The translations under genes were made by a program, and so were the position numbers. This document shows positions 34,501 to 42,674 of a stretch of DNA of 64,000 bases, one piece after another (positions within the stretch are counted from its first letter, which is position 1; the number at the start of each line of letters is the position of its first letter). Below the pieces are notes generated by a model, which saw only the letters and a program-made list of their open reading frames with translations, was not told where the DNA came from and did no database searches. The DNA comes from Haberlea rhodopensis (Eukaryota; Streptophyta; Magnoliopsida; Lamiales; Gesneriaceae). Location: assembly GCA_907163345.1 (NCBI GenBank), contig CAJQUN010000002.1:41455754-41519753 (forward strand). The letters run 5' to 3'.

Positions 34501-36730
34501 GTTGTTGAGTTTGGAGTAAATTCTGGAGTCCCAATTACTATACTAGAGAGTTTTTAAAACTATGTTCATTTCACCGGGGGTATGCTCCCCGTGTAGCTGT
34601 ATTTTAAGTATTAAGGTAACTAAGAGAATTTATATCTGATTTAGTACTTGACTGTTGAATTATGTGTATGGATGAGAAACTGGTATTACATATATTTTCG
34701 GTATTGATTAATGAGTAGATATTTATATGTAAACAAGTGGTATGTTCCTTGCGCGTCGAGATCAAGCATAAACTTTTAGGGCCACGTGTTGGAAAATTTT
34801 AAACTAATTTCCGTTGTTTATACTAACTTAATCATTGTGTGATAATTAAACATTTGATTAGAATCTGGCCCTCACAATTTTTCCAATGGTTGGGACTTCC
34901 CTGACAGGTAAACAATGGAGTTAGTTTTCTGTGACAGGTAAACCAATGGAGTTAGTTTTTTTTTTTTTTTTTTTGCCGTGTTTTTTAACAACCGCAGGAA
35001 TTAAGTGGCCTTAGGTTAATAGTCATCAGCGGATGGTTTAGCAATTCTATTTTGATTAAGGGCCATTATTATTTGATCATTTTTTATATATTGGCCAGGA
35101 TTAAGTAGAAGTAAAAAACGGTCATATACATTGCTTTTGTTTTTATTTTTTATAATAATATATATTTTCTGCAACCTATTAATATATGGGTTTTTTAACT
35201 AAATAACCCTTATTAAAAAAATTATTAACAAAATGACCCCAAATGAGGTAATTTTTTAAAGTAACCTTAGCCGCCAAATGGGTTGGCGTGTCCAATTGAC
35301 ATGGGGCAGTATAATAGGCGTGTTCTTTATGAAATCATGGACACGCCAACCGAGTTGACGTGTTCCTTATCATATACTTAACAACTCTCAAACCTCTTTA
35401 CTCTCTAATTCTCTCTACTTAACTACACCTACTCTTCATCTGCGGGCCTCATTGATTTTGTTGGCACTATCACCATCTATTGACTTGATTCTGCTGCTAG
35501 ATTAGAGATTCCAGCTACTCTGTTAAATTGCTTTAATACTTTATTTTAATTTCAGTATATTTACCCTTATGTATTTCAACTATCATCATATTACTACCTT
35601 GTCTTCCTTAGAACTCAAGGACACCGAGGTACGAGCCTATAGAACAGATCATGTTCAAGTAAGGTCGTCCTTGTCTTCCTAACAAAACATAAACTCATAA
35701 CTGTAGAGTTTTGAACCCAACAAATGTGTCATGGCAATTGAAAATCAGTGTCTTCAATTAAACAAATTCTTTCATATTTCATTTGACAAGTAGATATGAA
35801 TCTCAATCCAAAATTAGAAGAGCCCCTCAAGTTCTATACATATATACTTATCATAAACAAGACCCTTCTTATTGGGAATCAAGGCAATTTAACATTCTAT
35901 TCATTTGTCTTACTGAAATACTTAATACTTTGTAATACCTTATGAAATAGGAAATTTTTTAAATAAATTCTTACAATTTTAGTTCTATTCTCGATGAATC
36001 ATCCTAGTTGGACATAAAAATCAAGGCAACAACTATGAAAATTAGTACAAGCCCTTCCCTTTCTTTCTAACAATTGTCAACATATAAAGACTTGGATTAA
36101 ACCAAACCTGCATGGTGTATGTTTTCCCACTCCCAGTAGCCCCATAAGCGAAGATGGTAGCATTATAGCCCTGAAATATTCCTGTAACTAAGGGTCTCAC
36201 TTCTTCTTCAAAAATCTGGCCCACATTGTTGTCTTCTTGCCCGAACAACGCATCTAATTTGTAGCACTCATTTCGACTACACCAGAAAACAAAACAAGAA
36301 AAGCCCACATCAAGAACCCAGAAAACCCATATTAAATCACTAATCAAAACCACAATAAACCGAAATTCTTAAAATGTCAATCCTTCAATCCTGAAAACCT
36401 AAATTTCAAATCCCCACACCCCCAACAAAACGGGAAAAAAAAAAAGTAAAAAACGAGCAGTAATGCGAAACAGAACCTGGATTCTTGATCTTTAAGAAGA
36501 ACAGTGACTTCATCACCAGAAGTCTGTGATTCTGGGTTCAGAATAGAAACACAAGAGATGGGGTTTTCATTTCTCGAAGAAATTTCCCAGGGGAGAAATG
36601 GCCGAACTCGTGCGACAACTCGAACTTTAGAAATCGAGCAAGAACAAAGATGGCTGGAGGAAATTGTAACGGGAGTAGAAACGTTGTTTCTAGTTTGTGT
36701 TTCTATCCAAGTATTTTCTTCAGTTTCCAT
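20004..36730 (-). CDS. KIN-10 family kinesin (KIF22/Kid-like), 12 exons, intact
   Basis: This is a microtubule motor with an N-terminal ATPase head and a C-terminal helix-hairpin-helix. Kid/KIF22-type proteins bind chromosome arms, but the plant role is not shown here. The exons are 36730-36477, 36276-36108, 22863-22470, 22373-22168, 22077-21770, 21693-21633, 20858-20688, 20603-20557, 20441-20420, 20352-20290, 20189-20151 and 20069-20004. All have GT/AG borders and sum to exactly 1800 nt, 599 residues plus TAG. Motifs in order: VRVVARVRPF, the P-loop YGATGSGKTYTMQ, switch I NNESSRSH, switch II LIDLAGNE, then YRDSKLTRILQDSLGGTSRA and VSLAARSRQ. A Lys/Arg-rich linker follows, then the HhH (LKGIGSKRAEYIIELRE and LQKIGLSSKQ). 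An in-frame ATG at 36853 would add 41 residues; I chose 36730 because the motor starts shortly after it. Intron 2 is 13,244 bp of nested transposons. Confidence 0.92.
21770..22863 (-). CDS. KIN-10 exons 3-5 (rest of the motor and basic linker)
   Basis: Exon 3 (22863-22470) resumes with GSEKLPGLISRVMS and ends inside DLAG, the Gly codon being split as G/GA. Exon 4 (22373-22168) continues NEDNKRTFNEGIRLQESAK and ends MVACL. Exon 5 (22077-21770) begins SPGEYQESV, closes the motor with SLAARSRQ, and adds a Lys/Ser-rich linker. Splice sites are canonical throughout. Confidence 0.9.
23040..24523 (+). mobile_element. 5' part of a long gypsy-type LTR
   Basis: A TATA-like GTATAAATATATA at 23151 leads into an AT microsatellite (23157-23202), then a CA-rich stretch. 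A 39-bp direct duplication (TTCCATTTCTACTTCTTTCT plus following bases) lies at 23315-23392. This leads without a break into the block that starts at 24524, whose end (GGATCGGCCCTCACA, about 25773-25787) looks like an LTR terminus. The left border was not resolved. Confidence 0.4.
24524..27060 (+). repeat. Tandem block, copy 1 (LTR part plus LINE piece)
   Basis: It starts TGTCGGAAATGTTATGA. The first 1.26 kb is LTR-like and holds an internal repeat with the phrase CCGAGTGTGTCGCCATCGC (25010-25150), ending GGATCGGCCCTCACA. Two copies of CACAATGTTTCCAATGGTTG follow (25788 and 25899), then an AT microsatellite, then LINE sequence to 27060. Copies 2 and 3 repeat this whole order. Confidence 0.85.
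26011..27060 (+). pseudogene. RTE-like LINE fragment, copy 1 (reverse transcriptase 3' half)
   Basis: The fragment encodes the second half of a non-LTR reverse transcriptase. Readable in frames separated by shifts are YVNIIKDMYDEVASNVRT, the active-site region FADNVVLTDE, SSKFQFLGSVIQKDGEIDSD, RIQTIWLKWRNAIGVL, KLKEKFYRTVVRPVMLY and WMCGKTRRDKIRK. The catalytic motif, normally A-D-D, reads A-D-N. The 3' end (AAAGGCTTAGTTGTTGTTG) resembles the short TTG-repeat tail of plant RTE elements. It is 5' truncated and frameshifted. Confidence 0.8.
27061..29621 (+). repeat. Tandem block, copy 2
   Basis: Same order as copy 1, with small indels. Its first 45 bp are themselves doubled (GGAAATGTTATGAACCGATT at 27065 and 27108). 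The copy is closer in sequence to copy 3 than to copy 1 (shared ACCGATT and CTGCAATGGGTTAAG). Confidence 0.85.
28556..29621 (+). pseudogene. RTE-like LINE fragment, copy 2
   Basis: The same fragment as copy 1. It has the longest open stretch of the three (28780-29340, 186 codons), running through KTEYMACRFSGRSFWD to RAEVGIACIEEKIQ before a TAA. It shares the A-D-N change in the catalytic motif (VDNVVLIDE here, with the preceding Ala codon also hit). Confidence 0.8.
29622..32102 (+). repeat. Tandem block, copy 3
   Basis: Same order again, slightly shorter (2481 bp). The LINE part ends with the same CCGCAATTCATTGGGCTTAA tail before the next block starts. Confidence 0.85.
31055..32102 (+). pseudogene. 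RTE-like LINE fragment, copy 3
   Basis: The same fragment as copies 1 and 2, open from 31409 to 31786 with GRSFWDSGVVALGGQEVS through KTRRDKIRK. It also carries FADNVVLIDE, so the D-to-N change predates the block duplication. Confidence 0.8.
32225..33681 (+). mobile_element. Small non-autonomous copia-type LTR element (TRIM/LARD-like), complete
   Basis: Two 264-bp LTRs (32225-32488 and 33418-33681) begin TGTTGAATGATAG and end AACTTACA; I count three substitutions between them. The primer-binding site TGGTATCAGAGC (initiator Met tRNA) directly follows the 5' LTR, and TTGAGGGGGAA precedes the 3' LTR. The flanks are TATCA and TATCC, a 5-bp target duplication with one mismatch. The 929-bp interior encodes no retroelement protein; it has CTACAGTA repeats (32645-32725) and an AGACGTAGACTAGCAGACGC-type tandem array. 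It depends on another element for movement. Confidence 0.9.
32895..33300 (+). repeat. AGACGCAGACTC-type tandem array inside the small LTR element
   Basis: About ten imperfect units of roughly 20-45 bp are built from GAGGAGACGTAGACTAGCAG and ACGCAGACTCCAAAA in varying order. Unit length is irregular, as in minisatellites. Long open frames on the minus strand here are a by-product of the repeat. Confidence 0.8.
34951..36107. other. Rest of KIN-10 intron 2
   Basis: A poly-T run (near 34960) opens it. At 35268-35370 are inverted phrases (GTTGGCGTGTCC and GGACACGCCAAC) about 60 bp apart, which may be a small hairpin element. The remainder is AT-rich intron without a supported gene. Confidence 0.5.
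36108..36730 (-). CDS. KIN-10 exons 1-2 (motor start and P-loop)
   Basis: Exon 1 (36730-36477) starts METEENTWIE and holds the first motor strand VRVVARVRPF. Exon 2 (36276-36108) carries the P-loop and ends exactly after YTMQ, so the 13.2-kb intron splits the motor directly behind the nucleotide-binding loop. The junction codon AG/T (Ser) is restored by splicing. Confidence 0.9.
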
Positions 36731-37895
36731 GGGAAAGAAATTCTTTTCTCGCACAAAACAAGCAGTAGTGAAGTGAAAATTGAATTGCAGAGTGCAGACG
36801 AGGGAGAGAACAGTTGTCCGTTGAGAAGGAGTTGGTTTTGTAAAACTTTTCAACGTGAATCCACTCTTTATATTGGGAAATTCACATGGACTGGGCTTAA
36901 AGGTAATAATTTATTAATTGTTTGGGCTTACAAATTATTTAACCCAATATCATATCCAAAAACCCACCAAATCCAGTCATGGTTAGCCCAATATCATCCC
37001 TCTTAATCTCCTTTTTTGAGTATATTTCCACAGAAGGTAACATTTAGGTGTTATTTGACCCAAAAAGCCTTTGAATAAATTATTATTTATTATTTTTATG
37101 ATTGTAATTAGTTACGTGTTTTTGGAAATTGTAGTGAGAGTGGATAATTTTTGTGTTGCAAAAAACATTATGTCTGAGATATTTATAACTTGTATTTATA
37201 TTTAATTGGGTATAGCCTATTATTAACATATTAAAATAATATAATTTTAATATGTTTTGGAATGTGACAAACTTATTATATGATTAGGGTTCGGATGTTT
37301 TTTTCAAGTAGAGTGACGATCGGAAAAATCTAATTATTTTGGATGTTTCGTCATATTCCGCTGAAATATTTTTATTTCATTTAAGTTGGAAAAGTTGTTT
37401 TTAAGTAAAATCATAGAGTATTTATTAAAATAAAAAATCAGTTTAATGAACTTCAACCTTATAATATTGTCAGTACTCAACTTAAAGCATTCAGAAGCAT
37501 CTAATGACTTGCTTATCTGCTTTTGGCAGTTACATATTTTTTATTACAGAAGCAATTACAAAAACAAGGAATGCCTCGAAATTCTTAGATATTGTTTTTC
37601 TTTTTCTTTTTTTGGTTCTTTCCTATAGCAAGGAATACCAAAGCCTGATTGCTCTTGTCAACCACTCTCCTATTTTTAGGAGAGGAGCTCGTGTTTAATT
37701 AGTGTACAATTTCGTATTTGTTGATTTATTACTTGTAGACATGTATGCCCGAACAATAGTGGAGGCCCAAGATATGTTATGGAAGGTCAAGGGACAGATG
37801 TTTAGGCCCTAGATTTTATTTATTTTTGGACAGAATTTTGGGAAAAAATATATATATGTATATCTCAAAAAAGTCTTGAAGCTATTACTCGAACT
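36731..37895. other. Upstream region of the KIN-10 gene
   Basis: It should hold the 5' leader and promoter of the kinesin (transcribed leftward). The minus-strand frame stays open upstream to 36853. A minus-strand TATA-like TATAAAG at 36873-36867 is a candidate promoter element. The rest is AT-rich without supported genes. Confidence 0.35.
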
Positions 37896-40781
37896 TCAGC
37901 TTTTTGCCCGAACAAAAGTTTCGGGTTTCTCTGTGTAGTGCAACAGCTCAATAAAAACAGGACCAGCCACAAGTTCTGGTTTGGGAAGCTGCAACCAAAC
38001 ATCACAGTTCAATAAAACAATGTGCCACTGCCAGGTAAAATCCGAGGTGGCATTAAAACATCATAAACTCAAAAAAAATATATGACTTTTATTTTCTTCT
38101 CTGAGGTTACTCAGTAACAATACAAAAAAATATCAGGCTTGTGCAGAAAAAGCAACCAGATTTTCTTCCATTATCAGATCCCTGGAGTTACATAGTGCAC
38201 CAGCTGAACCATGCGGTTTGTCCTCTCTCAATTATCAGATGACAGAAAGATAAAAAAAAAAAGAAAAAGAAAAAGAATCAAGACTAACATTAAAAATGGT
38301 TGTGATGATCTTTTTTGAAACTTAAACAAATGCGAAAAAATAATTTCTAGTGTGGCATCAAAATTACCGGACAGGAACTCTAAACTCTTTAGAAATTGAA
38401 GAGACCAATAGCGTGAATTCACGATCCTTGTAGAAACTAATAAAGTAGATTTGTGTAGGATTTGGGATCTAAAAGATACATCAAACAAACAAGTTATAAT
38501 TTTGCAGCTTAGCACACCACAAACTTAGTTGACAAACATCATATTTTTGTCAAGTACAGTTCTCACATCTATCTAAAGTTACAGGCATGCATTTCAGTAT
38601 AAGTATTTGATTCCAGAGTAATTATGCTAACATTTAATGGGTATGCATACTCGTTTACATGCTGATATTGGTTGATTAACCATCGGTTGTCCCGCCAACG
38701 GAAAGAAGGGCTTTAGAATATTTAATGACGATCTGGTATCTGCATTCCAAATCATTATCAGAATATAAGACCAACAAATTAGCACCACAGTGTTGTAGTG
38801 GTATCAGCTCCTCACCAGAGTAGGAGAGGTCATGTGAATACCCACCCTCCAGCACAGTAACGGAGCACTTATTTTTCCATGATTCAAATCTTGAATCGTA
38901 CGTGTGACAAAAAATCCATCATCAAACATCAAAATCATCCTACAAGTGGTGTCATACGCAACAAAATTTCTACATTTTCCGTTACGGTAGTAAAATCAAG
39001 AAAAAGAGTTCTTATCCAATCTTAATGATCCAAACTTTCAATAAGAACTCCCTAATGTCAAGAATCACATGAAATTGTAACCTCAAGGGGGAAAAAAAAA
39101 AGGGTTGTCATATCTAATCTTAAGATCCAAACTGTCATTAAGAACTCTCTAAATTGAAAAATTACAATAAAATTGCAAAATCAAGACAAGGTTGTCTTAT
39201 CCAATCTTAAACGTCCAAGCTTTTAACGTGAACTTCCTAATTTCAAGAATCACAATGAAACAGCAAAAGAAGGACCAATTATATCTTCCCAGCAACCAAA
39301 TCAGGGTAATTAAATCATAGATTTCCATTATTACAAGTGAAGCACATCAATTACAACTTTAAGCTCAAATGAAAAAGCTAAGAAAGCACACCTTCGGTGG
39401 CTCCACCCACCATGATTACAGCTGCAAGTCTCTCTTCTGAACTGCCCATCGATCATTTACGAGAATTCCACAACCCCAAAGCTCAAAAAGTTCAATATTC
39501 AGCCTTTCTAACTGTAGCAAACAGCTCCAAGTAACAAACTTTAACTCTTATTCCACCATCCAATAACCTCTCTAATTTTAATTGAGTCATTCTTTGGTAA
39601 CTCTGACATTTCTCCCTTTCCTTCTCAAATTTTACGCTGTTGGGCAGCAAAAAAGATACAATCTTGGGCAACTAAACAAAATGATAATAGTAACCTTGAA
39701 CTCAAACTGCCAAATCTGCAAGTATAAGAACAAAACAAATCAAGCACAGAAATATTTTACTACTGAACAAGAGAGTAAATTACCAGCAAGTGTGAAATAA
39801 ATCACATACATCAATTTGGCCGACAAAATCCGTTCAATCCCAGTTCACTACCGTCAACACTTAACAAAAAAATCCATGATTTTCATAAGTCTAATTCAAA
39901 CCCAGAACTCGAAATCAGAAACCCATTTGTGAATATTTCGAAAAGCACTCTCTATCCCTCAAACAGAGGAGATCGGAACCAAAGAGCAAGTCAATTAGTC
40001 AACATGGCACACAAGCACCCGATGCTGCTGGTGTTGAACCATTTGTTTGATCCATAGTGTCAGTATAATGATTTAGCATGAAAAATATATTCATGTTGTC
40101 TGATTTAACTGCATAGTCTATAATTTTCTTCTAAGTAACAGAAGCTGACCTGAAGTCAAAAACCCTTCTTACCTAGTGTGAAGAAAAACTAAAAATCTGT
40201 CAATAATTCATCACAAATATCATCAGATACACCAAACATAAGTGAAATTGGATTGAACTTTTAGGAAAATACAAATATATGAAGTTCCACAGTTCCTAAA
40301 ATGGTGTCAAACATCATCGAAAAGGCGAAAAAAAAATTATCAAGTAGCATAAAACTCTAATCATTATCACCATATATACACAAAAAAAGAGAAGGGAAAT
40401 AGTGAAAATTGAGATCGATTACTGAATCGAGGTTTCGCAATTGAATGGGACGGGCAGGAAGAAATAAAAAATGGAGACGTGTGGAAGCTTAGGTCAGGGA
40501 ATCAAGAAGCGTAAAACTATCATCATTATCATCATATATTCACAGAAAGGAAAAGGGAAATAGTGGAAAGCTTGAATGGTACAGGGCTTCGTCGAGCTCA
40601 CCTTCAATGCTTTCTGCGCCGGGATTTCTCTGCATCCCTGGTAGTCAACTCCACACTAAACGACAAAATCGCATTTTTCGCCGTTTGCACCTCGGCTTTT
40701 TCGTTGGAGCTTAACATTCACCGTCTGAACGACGTTGGCATTCTCGTAATGATCTTCATCATCGGAGGTGGTGGCTGACAT
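37896..40781 (-). CDS. Possible small host gene, exons uncertain
   Basis: Three minus-strand pieces look exon-like. An ATG at 40781 opens MSATTSDDEDHYENANVVQT. 39429-39385 lies between TTCAG and GTGTGC and can encode ERLAAVIMVGGATE. 37988-37896 lies after GGTTGCAG and encodes LPKPELVAGPVFIELLHYTE, then KPETFVRAKS and TGA. I could not link them into one tested frame and do not recognise the protein. A further open stretch at 38230-38130 (EDKPHGSAGALCNSRD) is an alternative exon or 3' end. Divergent orientation from the region at 41 kb fits a promoter near 40.8-41 kb. Confidence 0.25.
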
Positions 40782-41680
40782 TTTCGGACGTTTAGGATTT
40801 GGTTGTTGTTCTTGTGGTTGAGGAGGTGGTAGAAATGGTGGAGTTTGGGGAGTAGATTTACTGTAAAAGAAGGGGGTGGAGTTTTGGGGAAGAAGATAAG
40901 AAGAGGAAGTGTGACAAAATCAGATGTTAATTTTTCGTCCATTGGCATTCTTGTAATTAGGTAGAAAAACCTAATCGAATCACGGTTATTTAGCGCTTGC
41001 TTATGAATTTCATCTACTATATTCTTGAATGCATTTCCTAATGTTCTTCATGTAATTTGATTATTTCTTCCATAAATTTCACGGGATAAATGGTCATCTG
41101 CTTATGATGTGAGGACAATCTTGGGGGTAATTCTTTTCCCTTCCATCATTGGCCCAAACTTTAGGAACCAAAAACTTGTAGAAAATTTATGAGTAAAAAA
41201 TTGAGAAAAATGACTTCCGTGATATTGTATTTGTTCTCATTTTCCTTCTTCTGGTGGTATTTTAGATCCAAATACAAGCTCGCCTCTTAACACAGTGGCT
41301 GCTTCTGTATGGGACAACCAAAAAGGTAACATCACACACTACACTCTTGTACTCGAGATCTGTTAATTGCCTTGACAAATTCTTGGTACTAGCAGTTTTA
41401 CATTATTGTCAATTGCGTAGCACAGGAAGATGGTCGATAAATTGTAAAAGGAAACCGCCTAAAGTTGTGTTATATCAGTGGAGATGGCTTTTTTGCAAGG
41501 TTGCTAATGGTGAAGATTTAGTCAATCGGACTGGAACGACCAAATGGGTTTCAGATTTAATGACTACTTTCCTGCTCTGCATGCATTCATAATTGTGCAC
41601 CAATCTTCTATATAATTTGGCAAGAACTTCTCAATTGGGGAATCCATAGAATTTCTTGTTTATCTTGTTAATAGCTTTAG
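40782..41680. other. Spacer upstream of the MYB remnant
   Basis: It contains an open stretch at 41272-41323 that could be an exon ending at a GT donor (DPNTSSPLNTVAASVWDNQK, then GTAACA), possibly the upstream exon of the MYB pseudogene. Nothing else is supported. Confidence 0.3.
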
Positions 41681-42069
41681 GTTCCGGAATTAAGACATCT
41701 GAACGAGATAATGGAGCCAACAACAAGAAGATTATACCAAGGAAATGGCATTGGACGCATCAAGAGGACCAACTCGTTATCAATCTTGTTAGAACACACG
41801 GCCCCCAAAATTGGAAATTCATTGCACGCTCCATCCAAGGAAGATCTGGTATTATTTCTCTTTCTGTTATTATAACACAAATATATTTGGTGTTTTATTA
41901 GCCCTTCCAGTTTAAACATATATTTGTGAATTTGATTCCCTTCAAGAGTTGCAGGTACCGATGGCTTAGTCATCTAAATCTCAAAGTTGACAAATAACCA
42001 TTTAGTGAACATGAGGTGAAAAAGCTTCTCTCCCTTCATCGAATTCATGGAAACAAATGGTCTAAGTGA
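41681..42069 (+). pseudogene. R2R3-MYB transcription factor remnant
   Basis: 41681-41848 encodes the first MYB repeat (KWHWTHQEDQLVINLV, then HGPQNWKFIARSIQGRSG) between an AG acceptor and a GT donor. 41944-42069 encodes the end of that repeat and the start of the next (KSCRYRWLSHLNLKVDK, a TAA at 41995, PFSEHEVKKLLSLHRIHGNK, WSK, TGA). The expected acceptor before KSCR reads TTC instead of AG. The second repeat is cut short and no activation domain follows. The motif resembles the R2R3 class with GPQNW and GRSGKSCR. It is truncated about 270 bp before the MULE border. Confidence 0.7.
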
Positions 42070-42341
42070 AAGACACACCATTGACCACATGAACAAACAT
42101 ATTTACTTACAATACAACTCACTGTAGTGTTGAAAACTTACATATATGTCGAGCAGATCAATATAATTTAGCAAACCTATCATCAGCAAAATCAGATAGG
42201 AGAGTTGGAAAGGTGGCAATTCTGGTTAACCTGGACTGAGTATGTCTGACATCTAACTTGGCAGCATGTACTTCTTTTGTTTATTACGAAGCATGTAAGG
42301 AGGAGAAACAGGGAAAGCGGAAGCACTGGAATTTAAAATTT
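42070..42341. other. Spacer between the MYB remnant and the MULE
   Basis: No gene or repeat is evident. Deletion linked to the MULE insertion may have removed the rest of the MYB gene (inference). Confidence 0.35.
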
Positions 42342-42674
42342 GGGAAAAAATCAAGCCGGTACATTATGATTGAAATTTGTTGAAGCTAATCTAAGAAAAA
42401 AACATTAAACTATTTAGGTCCACTTTGGGCCAAAAATACATATATACCCTTACTACTGTTAAACCAAAGGCGGCAAACCCTTCTCTTCCAATTTGCAACG
42501 TCCGGTACATTACATTCACTCTGACACAATTCTAATTCTCTCACTTCATTTTACATCGATTTTGAATTCGTTTCTAAAACTTTTCGATTTTAATACTAAA
42601 GTCTCTTCCATCCAACGCAATCCAACTATACTTTCTTTAAGATTCCAAAATCGTAATCTGTAAGACGATAAGAC
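42342..42674 (+). repeat. Left terminal inverted repeat and 5' region of the left protease gene
   Basis: 333 bp from the GGGAAAAAATCA terminus to the ATG of the left protease gene; the right arm has 334 bp in the same place. CCGGTACATTA occurs twice (42356-42366 and 42502-42512). It should contain the promoter of the inward-pointing gene, as in other MULEs where TIRs hold promoters. Confidence 0.8.

Larger units (their letters stand above)
32103..34950 (+). repeat. Block copy 4: LTR part only, split by a small LTR element
   Basis: 32103-32224 and 33682-34950 together match the LTR part of copies 1-3, including the internal CCGAGTGTGTCGCCATCACC phrase and the GGCCCTCACAA end near 34879. No LINE follows; instead there is one CCAATGGTTGGGACTTCC flank and then intron sequence. 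This copy is more diverged from copies 1-3 than they are from each other, so it is probably the older LTR. Confidence 0.8.
22864..36107 (-). other. Intron 2 of the KIN-10 gene, 13.2 kb of transposon DNA
   Basis: The donor GTTTGG follows YTMQ at 36107 and the acceptor TATACAG precedes the next exon at 22864. The content is an LTR start region (about 23040-24523), a block present in four copies (24524-34950) three of which include a LINE piece, and a 1.46-kb LTR element inside the fourth. Host-like intron sequence remains only at the ends. The other ten introns are far shorter, so the transposons account for the size. Confidence 0.85.

Noticed and set aside
36377..36853. Kinesin start at the upstream ATG (36853)
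   Set aside because: It is in frame and possible, but the added 41 residues look like 5' UTR translation (hydrophobic and Thr/Phe-rich without motif), and the motor begins about 35 residues after the second ATG. I kept 36730.
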